Shown piece after piece: positions 48,258 through 59,124 of a DNA stretch of 64,000 nt (its first letter is position 1; each line of letters starts with the position of its first letter). The notes below the pieces were generated by a model. That model was not told where the DNA came from. It saw only the letters and a program-made list of their open reading frames with translations, and did no database searches. The stretch lies in the NCBI GenBank assembly GCA_004123355.1, contig SCHM01000002.1, positions 372,001-436,000 on the forward strand. Reading direction: 5' to 3'. This stretch comes from Amphirosellinia nigrospora. Lineage: Eukaryota > Ascomycota > Sordariomycetes > Xylariales > Xylariaceae. The position numbers and the translations under genes are program-made.

Positions 48258-49482
48258 CCCATGATCTCGAACGGGGAGGGCGGGTGACTCTTAAAGGTGA
48301 GAAAACCTACCTTAGCATAGACATGAAGGAGATAGGATATTTTAACTAGAATTATTATGATTAGGTATATGTTGATAAGGTAAGGTTGTATTTTGGGAAT
48401 AGTCCCTAGCGTCACGATTAAAGGGACTTAAAGGCAAATCTACTTCTACACTATTGTATAATTAGGTACCTAGGTACCCACCAGCTTTTTAGGTTGGCAG
48501 TAAATATCCGTCTTTCTTAAGGCACGTAGTTCTTTTCGTATCACAAAATATGTAGTTAGGTAAGTATGCCAGACCCCGTAACGGAGATCCAGCAAACTGG
48601 TTGCATGAAACCAGGTATCTAGCAGGTAGGTGGTATGATGTCGAGCAATAGAAGCTCACAAGATCACGGTATAAGTTGTATGGTTAAGGGCTCAGACCAG
48701 TATGAAGAGAGATATTTTTTCTTTGAGGATTTATGACAAGGGGTTGTGCTCAAGTGCTTGGAATTTGGAGTTCAATTCAGCTAATAATCTCTTTAGGGTC
48801 TCTAGGGGCTCTGATTTCCTAATTCTGACTTCAATGTAACCTCGCCCAAAGCTCTCAATTTATAGACGAATTCTTAGGACTTTTGCCTCCTCGCAGGCTT
48901 CCGAAAGCCTGACTCCTCGAGAGGGGTTGAAGCTATTCTAACCAATGCAATTACGCCAATATATTATGTCTTAGCCCACGAAAATGCCTCGAAGCGGTGC
49001 CGGTCTTCCAGGACCTTCCAGGAGTCGTCCAGGAGCCAGTGTGGCTTCTGTGGCTAGGTCCTGTGGCTTAGTGGTCCGTGTGATATGATTCTCTTCTTAC
49101 GAAACAAAATCTGACGATAACAGCTAGCAATTATCATCGACGACGTCCTCAACAGCCATAGATATTTAGACCGTCATCAATCAACACGTATACTAAATAT
49201 AGATCTGCAAGCCCTAACCGCAATAGTGGAGGCCCGTAGATCCCATTCAGTAGTGGTTGACAAGCAAGCAGCCATCCACCCCTACACTCTGCCTACACGA
49301 CCCAAATCCATCCATGGATCCATGTGCTCCCCAGCTTTGGGGCAACAGTGACGTCACATGGCGCCCGTCGTCTTATAATCGCCGTACTATTCACTTCGTC
49401 TTCTTGTTGCTTCTATAATACCCAAAAACAAAAAAAAACACAAACCAAGATTCTTGTTTGAAGCTCTATCACCACCGTAATC
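48258..49482. other. Intergenic region with promoter of the small acidic gene
   Basis: 1.2 kb, no gene. It contains a perfect 14-bp palindrome GGTACCTAGGTACC at 48465-48478. About 100 bp before the next start, TATAATC-like sequence is followed by CT-rich and A-rich leader DNA, a typical fungal core promoter. Confidence 0.5.
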
Positions 49483-49998
49483 ATGTCAGTCGATCTAACG
49501 CTGCCGGCGACCAGCTCACCTGCCATCGATCCCTACAAGGACGTGGCGGATCCACTATTACCGTTCGCCGTTTATATCCACGCAGATATCTCCAGCGAAG
49601 AGGAGCTATCGGCCATTGAAGCCGAGTGCAATGATCAAATTGAAGGCTCTGCAGTCGTCAGGCGCGCGATTCGATGTGATCTCTCAGGGCAACCTTTGCG
49701 CGTTGCGCTAGACGACCACCTAGCAAACCTCTCAACGCGCCGCTTCGACCCTTTTTACTTCATAGCAGTTGTCGACAAGGACTGGAAAGAGTCCGGTGTT
49801 ATAATCGTTGCGCTGGATGACGGAAGCGACGAGGACACCTGTCAAATCGACCAAGTGCGCGTTCCGGTGAAAGACGCTGGCCTCATGCTCGTCAACCTGC
49901 AAATAGCTAATATGAACTGGGACGAGTACAAAGAAATGTACGACGACGACCAAGGAGGTGATGGTGACGATGAGAAGGCCAGGAATAAGTCAAGTTAA
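49483..49998 (+). CDS. Small acidic conserved fungal protein (DUF6924-like)
   Basis: An intact 171-codon frame, no intron: MSVDLTLPATSSPAIDPYKD to EKARNKSS. The core FYFIAVVDKDWKESGVIIVA and AGLMLVNLQIANMNWDEYKE look like a compact alpha/beta domain I associate with the uncharacterised DUF6924 family; this assignment is from memory. The C-terminus is acidic and low complexity (EMYDDDQGGDGDDE). No signal peptide or membrane helix. Good leader context (A-rich sequence immediately 5') supports the start. Function unknown. Confidence 0.75.
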   Translation: MSVDLTLPATSSPAIDPYKDVADPLLPFAVYIHADISSEEELSAIEAECNDQIEGSAVVRRAIRCDLSGQPLRVALDDHLANLSTRRFDPFYFIAVVDKDWKESGVIIVALDDGSDEDTCQIDQVRVPVKDAGLMLVNLQIANMNWDEYKEMYDDDQGGDGDDEKARNKSS

Positions 49999-50565
49999 AT
50001 CGTCTTTGGCCGGAGTGTGACTCGGTTTATGAGGAACGCTTTCGCAACACGTTTTTCTTAGGCTATTATGTCTTCTTGGCATATAATTTGACTCAAAGGA
50101 TATCAAGGCCGAAAATGCCCTCGCTAAAGTCGATCGCGATGCTGATTAGTCCACGATGGGTTGCGCCACCGGAGATGCTTATGGGACCCTATGCAACTCG
50201 GGAGATAAAAACAAGGAATGGAAGTATACTCGGGCCATGCCATGGTTTACTATGAAATTGTATTTCTCAATAATAGGTATAGTGAAATAAGGTTGAGCTT
50301 GTACTTTTTCTACCGCTACAATGCAACTCACTAGCTTGCCCGTAAGCTGGTTCGTAAAATGGGCCCAAACCCCGTTCCCATCTTCAGATTTCAATTAAAC
50401 ATTTTGATTCAAAGGGGACTATGTTGATTGGGGGGATTTAAGAGACTCTCAGGGCGGGGAACCTACCCTATTGTCGAGTGGGGAACTATACTCCACAAAA
50501 AATATCCTGGGTGGGTTGGTCAGATAACGTGCCCCTCATATAATCAGCTTTGCAGACAGGTACCA
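49999..50565. other. Intergenic region before the methyltransferase gene
   Basis: 567 bp. An open frame in phase with the methyltransferase extends up to 50428 without an ATG and without conserved sequence, so it is treated as leader, not coding. Confidence 0.5.
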
Positions 50566-51818
50566 ATGGCGGACGTAGACTCCCAACTACTGCTTTTTAG
50601 GCGCCAGTACCTGCAATTGTTTGAGCCGGACTTCCTGGCATGGCCCCATGCGCAGCTCTTGCGGCGTAGCGATGCCCAAGCATGGTTGTACAAACACTTG
50701 TTCGACGAGAGTCGCAACCCTCGGCTGCCGCCAGAGAGGTACCAGTTGCGAGTGTTGCGTCCTCTCATATCTCGGATCGAGAAATCCATTCAGGACCCAG
50801 AGGAGGATGTACGTGGATGCATGGTATCTCACGTACCCGGAATAGGAACACGACTGCTAACGTCAACTAGGAGATCTCGGATGATCTGATGGGCCGTATT
50901 GGGACCCTCATGACACATGGTGTACCATCAGAGTTTGAGACATTGAAGGAGCGTGCTTATGTGACATTCACTTGCCTACCTGAGAGTCGTATGGAAGGAA
51001 ACCAAGACGGCGACAACGGCGATACTGGAGAGGAGCCCACCATCACGTTATTGGAGAGGCGAAACTTGATATCAGGGTCTCGCACCACAGGTCATCGCAC
51101 ATGGGAAGCGGCTTTGCATCTCGGCTCTTATTTCTTGACTAATGCCGGACATGATATAATCAAGGGGAAATCTGTACTTGAACTTGGCGCCGGCACAGGT
51201 TTCCTCGCCATCTTGTGCGCCAAGCACTTAGGTGCGCGGCACGTCATAACCACAGACGGAGACGAGGGCGTTGTCGATTATCTTCAAGAGAATCTTGTTC
51301 TTAACGATATAGACGACGAGAAAATTGTCGCCGCGAGAACATTATGGTGGGGAGACGAGTTGAGAGGAACGTGGGTTGAACAAGAGTGCTCCTCAGATCC
51401 TTACGACGTAGTGATCGGAGCTGATATCGTAAGGATACTTTCAAATTCGCGCTGTGGCTGCAGATACAGAGGGCTAACTAAATTCACAGACATACGACAA
51501 AGTAGCTATAACTGCTCTCGTGCGGACGCTCCGGTACTTCTTCGAGCTGAGGCCCGGTCTTCTAGTTATCATCGCAGGCGTGGTTCGCAACGCCGAGACA
51601 TTTCAAACCTTCTGGGATGAATGCGGTACGTAGCCATAACTTACTAGAAGATTCCGAACCCGAATATTCTAACATTTAATGTTCCTCTGCAAGCAGCCCA
51701 GTCGAAATTCGAGGTTAAGGAGATAGCCTTCGCAGCTAAACCCATGCGTGACCAGAACGCTTTGTTCTATGCAGCCGCGGTACCAATTAAGATATTGAGT
51801 ATTATTTCAAAAAACTAG
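50566..51818 (+). CDS. EFM3: EFM3/FAM86-type protein-lysine methyltransferase
   Basis: Class I SAM-dependent methyltransferase; the EFM3/FAM86 family trimethylates a lysine of translation elongation factor 2. Start MADVDSQLLLFRRQYLQLFE at 50566. Four exons: 50566-50808, 50871-51428, 51490-51625 and 51697-51818, all joins in frame, no indel. The family N-terminal helix region precedes GSRTTGHRTWEAALHLGSYF, the SAM motif I VLELGAGTGFLAILCAKHLG, the acidic post-I residue in TTDGDEG, and DVVIGADITYD across intron 2. The end is QNALFYAAAVPIKILSI. This clean gene in a window full of frame breaks is useful as an internal control. EFM2-like methyltransferases are the main alternative. Confidence 0.88.
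50809..50870 (+). other. Intron 1 of the EFM3-type gene
   Basis: GTACGTG donor, GCTAAC branch, CAACTAG acceptor, 62 nt; joins IQDPEED to EISDDLMGRIG. Confidence 0.9.
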
Positions 51819-52230
51819 ACATCTCACCGAAAGGAGGTTAATTTACAAACTTGTTGTCTTAGTCATGGATTTTATCAGCGATGATAAATTTTGTACCTAC
51901 ATTCGAAGCTAGGTTCTCACAAATTTGGGCCGTAACGAAACCCCCATTTTCTACGAGTGTGATGATAACCAACTACCTATGTGACCAAATTAATCTAGTT
52001 GCCTTTTGAAGATCTTCGTTGAAGATCTTCGAGAATGCTATTTCCAGAAGCTCAATTTAACAGTCGGTTCCAGCAAGGTCTGGCGCTTACCTAAACCACC
52101 GAGATACGTACAAGGTGGAAGGATCTGATGTATTGCTTTAGAAAGAGAAAGTCCTATAAGTTTATATAAAGCGCCAACTCCAAGCATTGGGCTGTGATCC
52201 CCAAGCACGCCGAAACCTGTTCTTCACGCA
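51819..52230. promoter_or_regulatory. Promoter region of the RBR-type gene with TATA box
   Basis: 412 bp. TATATAAA at 52163-52170 lies 61 bp before the ATG at 52231. Two identical 10-bp palindromes GAAGATCTTC (52008-52017 and 52021-52030) are separated by 3 bp. Confidence 0.55.
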
Positions 52231-53110
52231 ATGGGCAACGTCGAATCATCGAATATGGGAACTTACAGCCTTGAATACAACCACATGGTACCCAACACCA
52301 CTATCTCGAGGCAATGTACCAGTTGTCTCGAAAAGAAGCCCAGTGCTGAGTACAAAAGTATAACCCCACATTGCAGGAGCGAGCATGAGCCAACCATGTG
52401 CACACAATGCGTCGCGATGTGGATTCGACGCAGTGTCGAAGATAGCAACAGCCTCATCACATGTCCACAATGTCCCTAGAGCTGGACTACTTCGAAGTCA
52501 AGGCGGCGGCCGACAGGACCACCTTCCAACGCTACGAGACACTGGTTCTTACTAGAATGCTCCAAGAGGAATCCAGTTTCGAATGGTGCGCGCATGCGTG
52601 CGGCTCGGGCCAGCTACACCCCGCCGCCCAGGAGGAACCGATCATGACCTGCCATCACTGCAAGAGGCGGACGTGTGTAATCCACAAGCTACCGTGGCAT
52701 TCTGGGGTTACCTGTTCGCGATTCGACGAAATGGCGGCGCCGCGGCGGAGCTGGGACACAGGGACTGCGGGTCTCAGGTTTTGGGAGGCACTATCGGAAG
52801 ATCGGAGAGCCCAGGCTGCCTTGGAAGCCATACTTCAGAGAGCAAGGGATGACGAAGCTAGCCGAGAAGAGGTGCGCAGGACCTCGCAACCGTGCCCGAA
52901 ATGCGGGTTCGATATTCAAAAGGACGACGGATGTGATAGGATGGCCTGTGAGACATTTTCTAGTCGCAATTGTGCTGATGATGAATAAAGCTGACGCCTT
53001 CTAGGTAAATCTGTCGTCATGTCTTTTGCTGGGTGTGCCTTGCACCTTTCGATATGATTAGCAGGCATGGGAATAGGTGGCACAAGAGGAATTGTCGCCA
53101 TCGTATGTAG
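52231..53110 (+). CDS. RBR-type (RING-IBR-RING) zinc protein, putative E3 ubiquitin ligase
   Basis: RBR ligases accept ubiquitin on a Cys of the second RING-like domain. RING1-like: CTSCLEKKPSAEYKS, HCRSEHEPTMCTQC and ITCPQC (52310-52475). IBR-like: MTCHHCKRRTCVIHKLPWHS (52650-52700). RING2-like: CPKCGFDIQKDDGCDRMAC (from 52890) and, after an intron (52948-53004) and an indel, CRHVFCWVCLAPFDMISRHG followed by WHKRNCRHRM and a stop at 53110. A further frame break is at about 52473 (before LELDYFEVKAAADRTT). The CWVC segment includes the position of the catalytic Cys in this family. TATA box 61 bp upstream. The gene ends only about 40 bp before the RIP-degraded block. Confidence 0.78.
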
Positions 53111-54656
53111 AGGTGCGCCGAGGTACAACTAGAAACCATCGCGTGAGTGAAATTATATTAATTTTTTATTTTTTTCCTCCCTTCTAGAAAAAAAGCATAA
53201 AAATAAAATAGCCGAAAGTAATCGAAAGTAAGCACGTTTTTTTACGCTTTTTTTTTTTTGTTCTTTTTTTTTATTTTTTATATTAATTGTTTATTTTTAC
53301 TTTTAAAAAAGTTGCTTTTTTTATAAAGCTTTAATTATTTTAACCGAGTAATATTTATAATATTAAAAAATTTTATATTTTTATATCGATAGTTTGTTTT
53401 TTTTTTTATTTTTTTTTAAAAATATATTAATATTTTATTTTAGTTTTAAATAAAAAAACCGGGGTAAAATTTAATTATTATTATAAAAAGCTATTATAAA
53501 ATATAAATATAAAAAAACTTTATAAATTTAAAAAGTTTATAAACTTTTTTAAATATTAATTAAATTAAATTAAATCGGAAAACTTAATATAATTTAATTT
53601 AAATAATTTATTATAATTATATAATTATTTATATAATATTAAAAATATTAAGCTTTTAAATATATAAATATATATATATATAATAGTTTTTTTATTTTTA
53701 TATATTTAATAAAACTTATTTTTTAATTTTATATTTTTTTAACTATTTTTTTTAAATATAAATAATAATAATATATTAATAATTAAGCTATTATTAAAAA
53801 TAAATATTTTATTATTATATTTTAAAAATTTTTAATAAAATAATTAATTTTTTTAATAAAAATAATTAATATTTAAATATTTTTATAACTTTAAATTTAA
53901 TAGTTAATATTTTATAAATAATAATAATAATATTAATATATATTTAAATAATAATTTTTATAATAATTATTTTTATATTTTTATTATAAAACTAATAAAA
54001 AAATAATTAATTAAATAAATTAATTAAATAAAAATATATTAAAACTAATTATAATTAAAAGTTTATTATTAAATAATTATTTTTATTATACATAGTTTAA
54101 ATTTATTTTAATTTTTATTTATAAATAGTTATTTTTTATTAAAATATATATATTAATATTTATTTGTTTTTTTTTAAATATATTTTATATAATAAATAAT
54201 TTTAGTTATTATTTAAAATAAGTTTAATTTTATAGTTTTAATTAAAATATTAGCTTAAAAAAATAAATTAATATATTTATATATAATTTTAAATTATTAT
54301 ATTAATTAAGCTTATAAAAAACTAATAAAATAATAAATTTTATTTTTTTTAATAAATAAAAAATATAAACTTATTATTTAAATTTAATATTTTAATATTT
54401 ATATTAGTTTATATTAGCTAAAATTATTAATATTAATAATTAATATATAATTAAAAATTAAAAAATATAATTTAAGCTTTTAAAATATTTAAATTTAAAA
54501 TAAATAATATTTAATAATATTATTATAATAAAATAAATATTAAAATTTATTTTTATTAAAAATATTATTAAATAAGTTTAAAAATTATTTTATATTAATA
54601 GTTTTATTTTTAAATAATTATATTATTAAAAATTTAAATTTATAATTAATTATATA

Positions 54657-54962
54657 ATATTAGTTACGCTTCACACACTCGAAGAGACAAGGCTCCAGCA
54701 TATGTGGTATATTGCATATAAAATCTACAGATAGAGTAAGAAGGAAGGAAGGTCTAAGTTTACAATATAGGCAGCTGCTTAAATACTCGCGTGGGGCAGC
54801 TGCATTCACTGCCAGTGCCTGCCTTCATTCACTGCAACTGCATTCACTGCGAATGGCAGTCACGCATTCACTACAAGTGGCAGTTACTGCAAGTGGAGAT
54901 TACGGGTGCTGTGGCTAGTGGTGGGGCACAGCCACCAGAGCCTGCAGATCCGTAACTATATT
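54657..54962. repeat. Unmutated LTR-like repeat (54662-54957) flanked by 5-bp duplication
   Basis: A 296-bp GC-normal island inside the AT desert. It begins AGTTACG and ends CGTAACT, a 7-bp terminal inverted repeat, and is flanked on both sides by ATATT (54657-54661 and 54958-54962), like a 5-bp target-site duplication. Internally, CATTCACT recurs four times. A mutated second copy lies at 58861-59124 in the same orientation. Size, short inverted ends and 5-bp duplication fit a solo LTR of a Ty3-like element; a small MITE is the alternative. The flank match is weak evidence because surrounding DNA is only A/T. Confidence 0.65.
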
Positions 54963-54981
54963 AAATATTTTAAAACGTTTT

Positions 54982-55003
54982 AAAAAAAAAAAAAAAAAAA
55001 AAA
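54982..55003. repeat. Poly-A tract (22 A)
   Basis: Uninterrupted run of 22 A just right of the unmutated island. Confidence 0.9.
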
Positions 55004-55260
55004 GTTTATATAACATTAATTTTAAAAAATAATAACTTTTAATTATTATATAGTTAAAAACTAAATAAAAACGTTTATTAGTTTTTTAATAAATAAATTA
55101 AAATATTAAAAACTTTTTTAAATTAAAAAATTATTAATTAATTATAAGCTTTATTATAAGTTTTTATTATATTAAATTATTTTATAATATAGTTTAAATT
55201 ATATATTTTAATATAAATTATAATTTAAAAAAAAAAGTAATAAAGCTTTTAAAGGGTTTG

Positions 55261-55311
55261 TATTACTAGTAGCTTCTTTGCGTAAAGCGTAAAAAAAGCT
55301 ACCTAGTAATA
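55261..55311. repeat. Near-perfect 51-bp palindrome in the AT block
   Basis: Left arm TATTACTAGTAGCTTCTTTG and right arm AAAAAAGCTACCTAGTAATA are inverted copies with one gap and a few mismatches, separated by about 10 bp. It is among the few GC-retaining spots; it could be the joined ends of a nested element. Confidence 0.6.
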
Positions 55312-58300
55312 CTTATATTTAAATAAATAGCTAGTATATTATTAGTTAAAAAATCTATTATTAGATTTATTACGTAGATTTAATAATAAATTCTTTTTTT
55401 TAAATTAAGCTTTATTTTATAATTTATAATATTTTTTTTAAAATAATACTTTATTATGTAGTTTTATTATAAATATTAAACTATATTAAAAATTATTTAT
55501 TTTTAAATTTTTCGAGGTTAAAAAATATTAATTTTTTTAGCGGTAATTAGCGCGTAATTTATATATATTTATTAATTAAAGTAAATATTACGTTTTAGCG
55601 TTAATTTATTTTATATTTTTATTTTTATATTTTTTGCGAAACTTTTAAATAAATTAGTTATTTAGCCCTAAAAAAAGCTTAATAAAGTATTTTTATATTT
55701 TAAATATATTAGTTTTTATAATATAGCTAAAGTTATTATAAAGTTATAAACGTTATAAATTTTATTAATTAATTATTTTAAATATTTTAATTTTATTATA
55801 AAGTTTTTAAACGTTTTAGTTCGTTATTAAAGTTTATAAATATACTAGTTTTATTATTAAAATATAGTTATAAATTATATATACTTTATTTTATTTGCGT
55901 ATAATTTATTTTATTTTAAGTTATTATTTATAATATTATATAAAAATAACGAATTATAAAACTTAAATAATAATAGCTTTTTTATATATTTAGTTATTTA
56001 CCGAACTAAACGTTAAATCTATTATTAAAAACCTTTATTTAAAGTTATTTTTTTTTTAATTTTTAATATAATAATTATTAAAACAAGCATTATTATTATT
56101 AATATAAGCTTTATTAAAAACGTTTATAAATTATTTAATAATATAATTTAAAAAATTAAAATAAAACAAAAAAAATAAAATTAGCGCAAAAATAACTAAA
56201 GCTAAAACTAATATTAATATAAAAAGCTCGATTAATAATAATAAATTAAAAACTTATAAAATTTTCGTTTAAAAAACTAAACTAATATTCGGGATTTAAC
56301 GTAAAAACTATAAATATATTTTTAAATAATAATAAAATAATAATTTTAAATAAAATAAAATTAAATTAAATATAAAAAAGCTATAAAAATATTAAATAAA
56401 TTAATAATAAATTTAATTTAATTATATAAATAAACTAAAATTTTAGCGCTTTTATAAAGTTTAAAAAAATCGCTATTATATTTTTGCTAATATTTTATTT
56501 TTAACTATATTAAATTAATCAACTTTTTATAGCATAATAATTAATTTTAATAATATAGTTATAAATAAAAAATAATAATATAATACCCTTGCTTTTATTT
56601 TTAAATATAATAAATATAGCAATAATATTTTTACTTTTGCTTTTTTTTTATTGCTTTAAAAATATTATAAAAAACGCTAAAATATATTTTTTAATTAAAA
56701 CAAACAATAATAATAATATAAAAATAATAATGCAAAAATAGTAATAAAAAACAAACAATTTTAATAATAATTTAAATTTATTAAATAATAAAACCGGCTT
56801 TAATAATTATAACTATAATAAATATTATTTTTATAAAACCTTGTTTTAATTATATTTATAATAAAAAATACTTATAAAATTAAATATAAAAATATTAAAA
56901 TTTTAAACTTTAATTAAAACGACCTAAAAAATAAAAAATTATTATAAATAAAAAAAATATTATTATATAAATATATATATTTTTTTAATATATTTAAGCT
57001 ATATATAAGCTTAATAATATAAAATTATTAAATAGTAACTAAATTTTAAAGCTATTTAATTATTTCTTTTAAGTTTTGCTTTTTTATAATAAAATAATAA
57101 AATTAAGCTTATTAATTATATTTAATAAAAATAAGCTTAAGTTTAATATTTAAAAAATTAAAAAAACGGTTTAAAATATGCCCTAAATACGCTATAAAAA
57201 AATTCTTTAAAAATATTTTTTTTTATTTAATATAATATAAAACAAAAATATATTTATTTAATTTATTTAGCGTAAGCTATAATATACTTATAAAAACAAA
57301 ACTTTAGCTTAAAATAATTTTAATTAGTAAAATATTATAAAAAATATTTATAATTAATAAGCCGAAATAATTATTAATTATATTTATTTATTAAAAAAAA
57401 ATATATTAAATAAATATATAAAAAAAATCGATAAAATATTATAAATTAAAATAAAAAACAAAATATAAATTTTTAAACATTAAATTTTTTTATAATTATT
57501 TAAAAAAATAATAAAAACTTTTAAAATTTATATTTTAAATATAATAATATAAATACTTTAATCGTTATTAATTAAAAAATAAATATTAATTTTATTATAA
57601 ATATTATTATTATTTTAATATAAACGTAATAAATAATATAATAACGATTATAATAAAAATTATAGCTATTATAAAAAAAATAATAAAAAAATGCTTATAA
57701 AAACAAAAATATAATAATAAAAATAAAAAACAAATAATAGTTATAATAATAGTTAAAACTATAATTATAATTATATTAATTATAACTATAATATAGCTAT
57801 AATTATAATAATAATCGTAAACGTTATTATAATAAAAAACATAATAGCTATTATATATATATTAAGCTAATAATATATATTTAAATAAAAAAAATCTAAA
57901 TATAATATTAATAAAAAATACTATAATAATATATTTTTTATTATATTTAGTTTAACTTTTATTTATTATAAATATTATAAAAATATAAATTATTTAATAT
58001 TTTATTTATATATATAAAAAACTAGCTATATATTTTATTAAAATATATGTATATATTAATACTTTTTTTATTATTACTTTTAAATAATATATATATAAAT
58101 ATTATATTTAAATATTATTTTTATAAAACGAACTTTTTTAATATTTAAACTAATATAAATTAGTTAAAAAAAAATAATTAAAAATAAAATATTTTTAACG
58201 ATAATTTATTATTATATAAAATAATTAAATAAAATCTTTAAATTAAAAATATTTATATTTAAAGCATTAAATATAAACATATATAATAAAACTTTATATT

Positions 58301-58860
58301 TAAGCTATATATATTTTCGCTTTTATATATATTTTATTAACCGGTTAAAATATCGAAATATATATTAACTTAAATATAAATAAAATTATAATTAATAATA
58401 AATATTTTAATACGTTAAAATATATAATAAAAAATATAAAAGCTAAATAATTATTATTAAAAAAACGTATAAAATAACGTATTAAATAAAATTTAAATTT
58501 TTTACTTAAAAAATTAATAGTAATAAATAGCTTAAAATTATAAAAATAAAAAAAAAATTAAATTATAAATAAAAACTATAATTAAATATATTAATTAATA
58601 ATAACTTTTTTTATTTTTATAAAGCTATTATTAATTATTTTAAAAATATTATTATTTTTTATAATTTTAATAATTTTATTATTAACTTTAAAGTTTTAAT
58701 CCGTAGTTATAATATATACAAAAATTATTAATATATATATTATAACTATTATAGCTAATAAAAGCGTATATTTATAAATAAATATAAACTATTATTTATT
58801 AATTATAACTTTTATTATAATAGTATATAAAAATATAATAAATATTATAATAAACATAAA

Positions 58861-59124
58861 AGTTACGCTTTATATACTTAAAAAAACAAAGCTTTAATAT
58901 ATATAATATATTATATATAAAATTTATAAATAAAAAAAAATAAAAAAGTTTAAGTTTATATTATAAATAACTATTTAAATATTCGCGTAAAGTAGTTATA
59001 TTTATTACTAATGCTTATTTTTATTTATTATATATATTTATTATAAGTAATAGTTATTATAAGTAAAAATTACGGGTGTTATAGCTAGTAAAGCATAGCT
59101 ATTAAAGCTTATAAATTTATAACT
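58861..59124. repeat. RIP-mutated second copy of the LTR-like repeat
   Basis: It starts AGTTACGCTT and ends TATAACT, colinear with 54662-54957 in direct orientation. Differences are nearly all C-to-T or G-to-A, plus small length losses of about 32 bp in the tandem CATTCACT region and in AAG repeats. The motif TACGGGTG is retained in both copies. If the two copies are LTRs of one element, the element spans 54662-59124 (about 4.5 kb). Confidence 0.75.
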
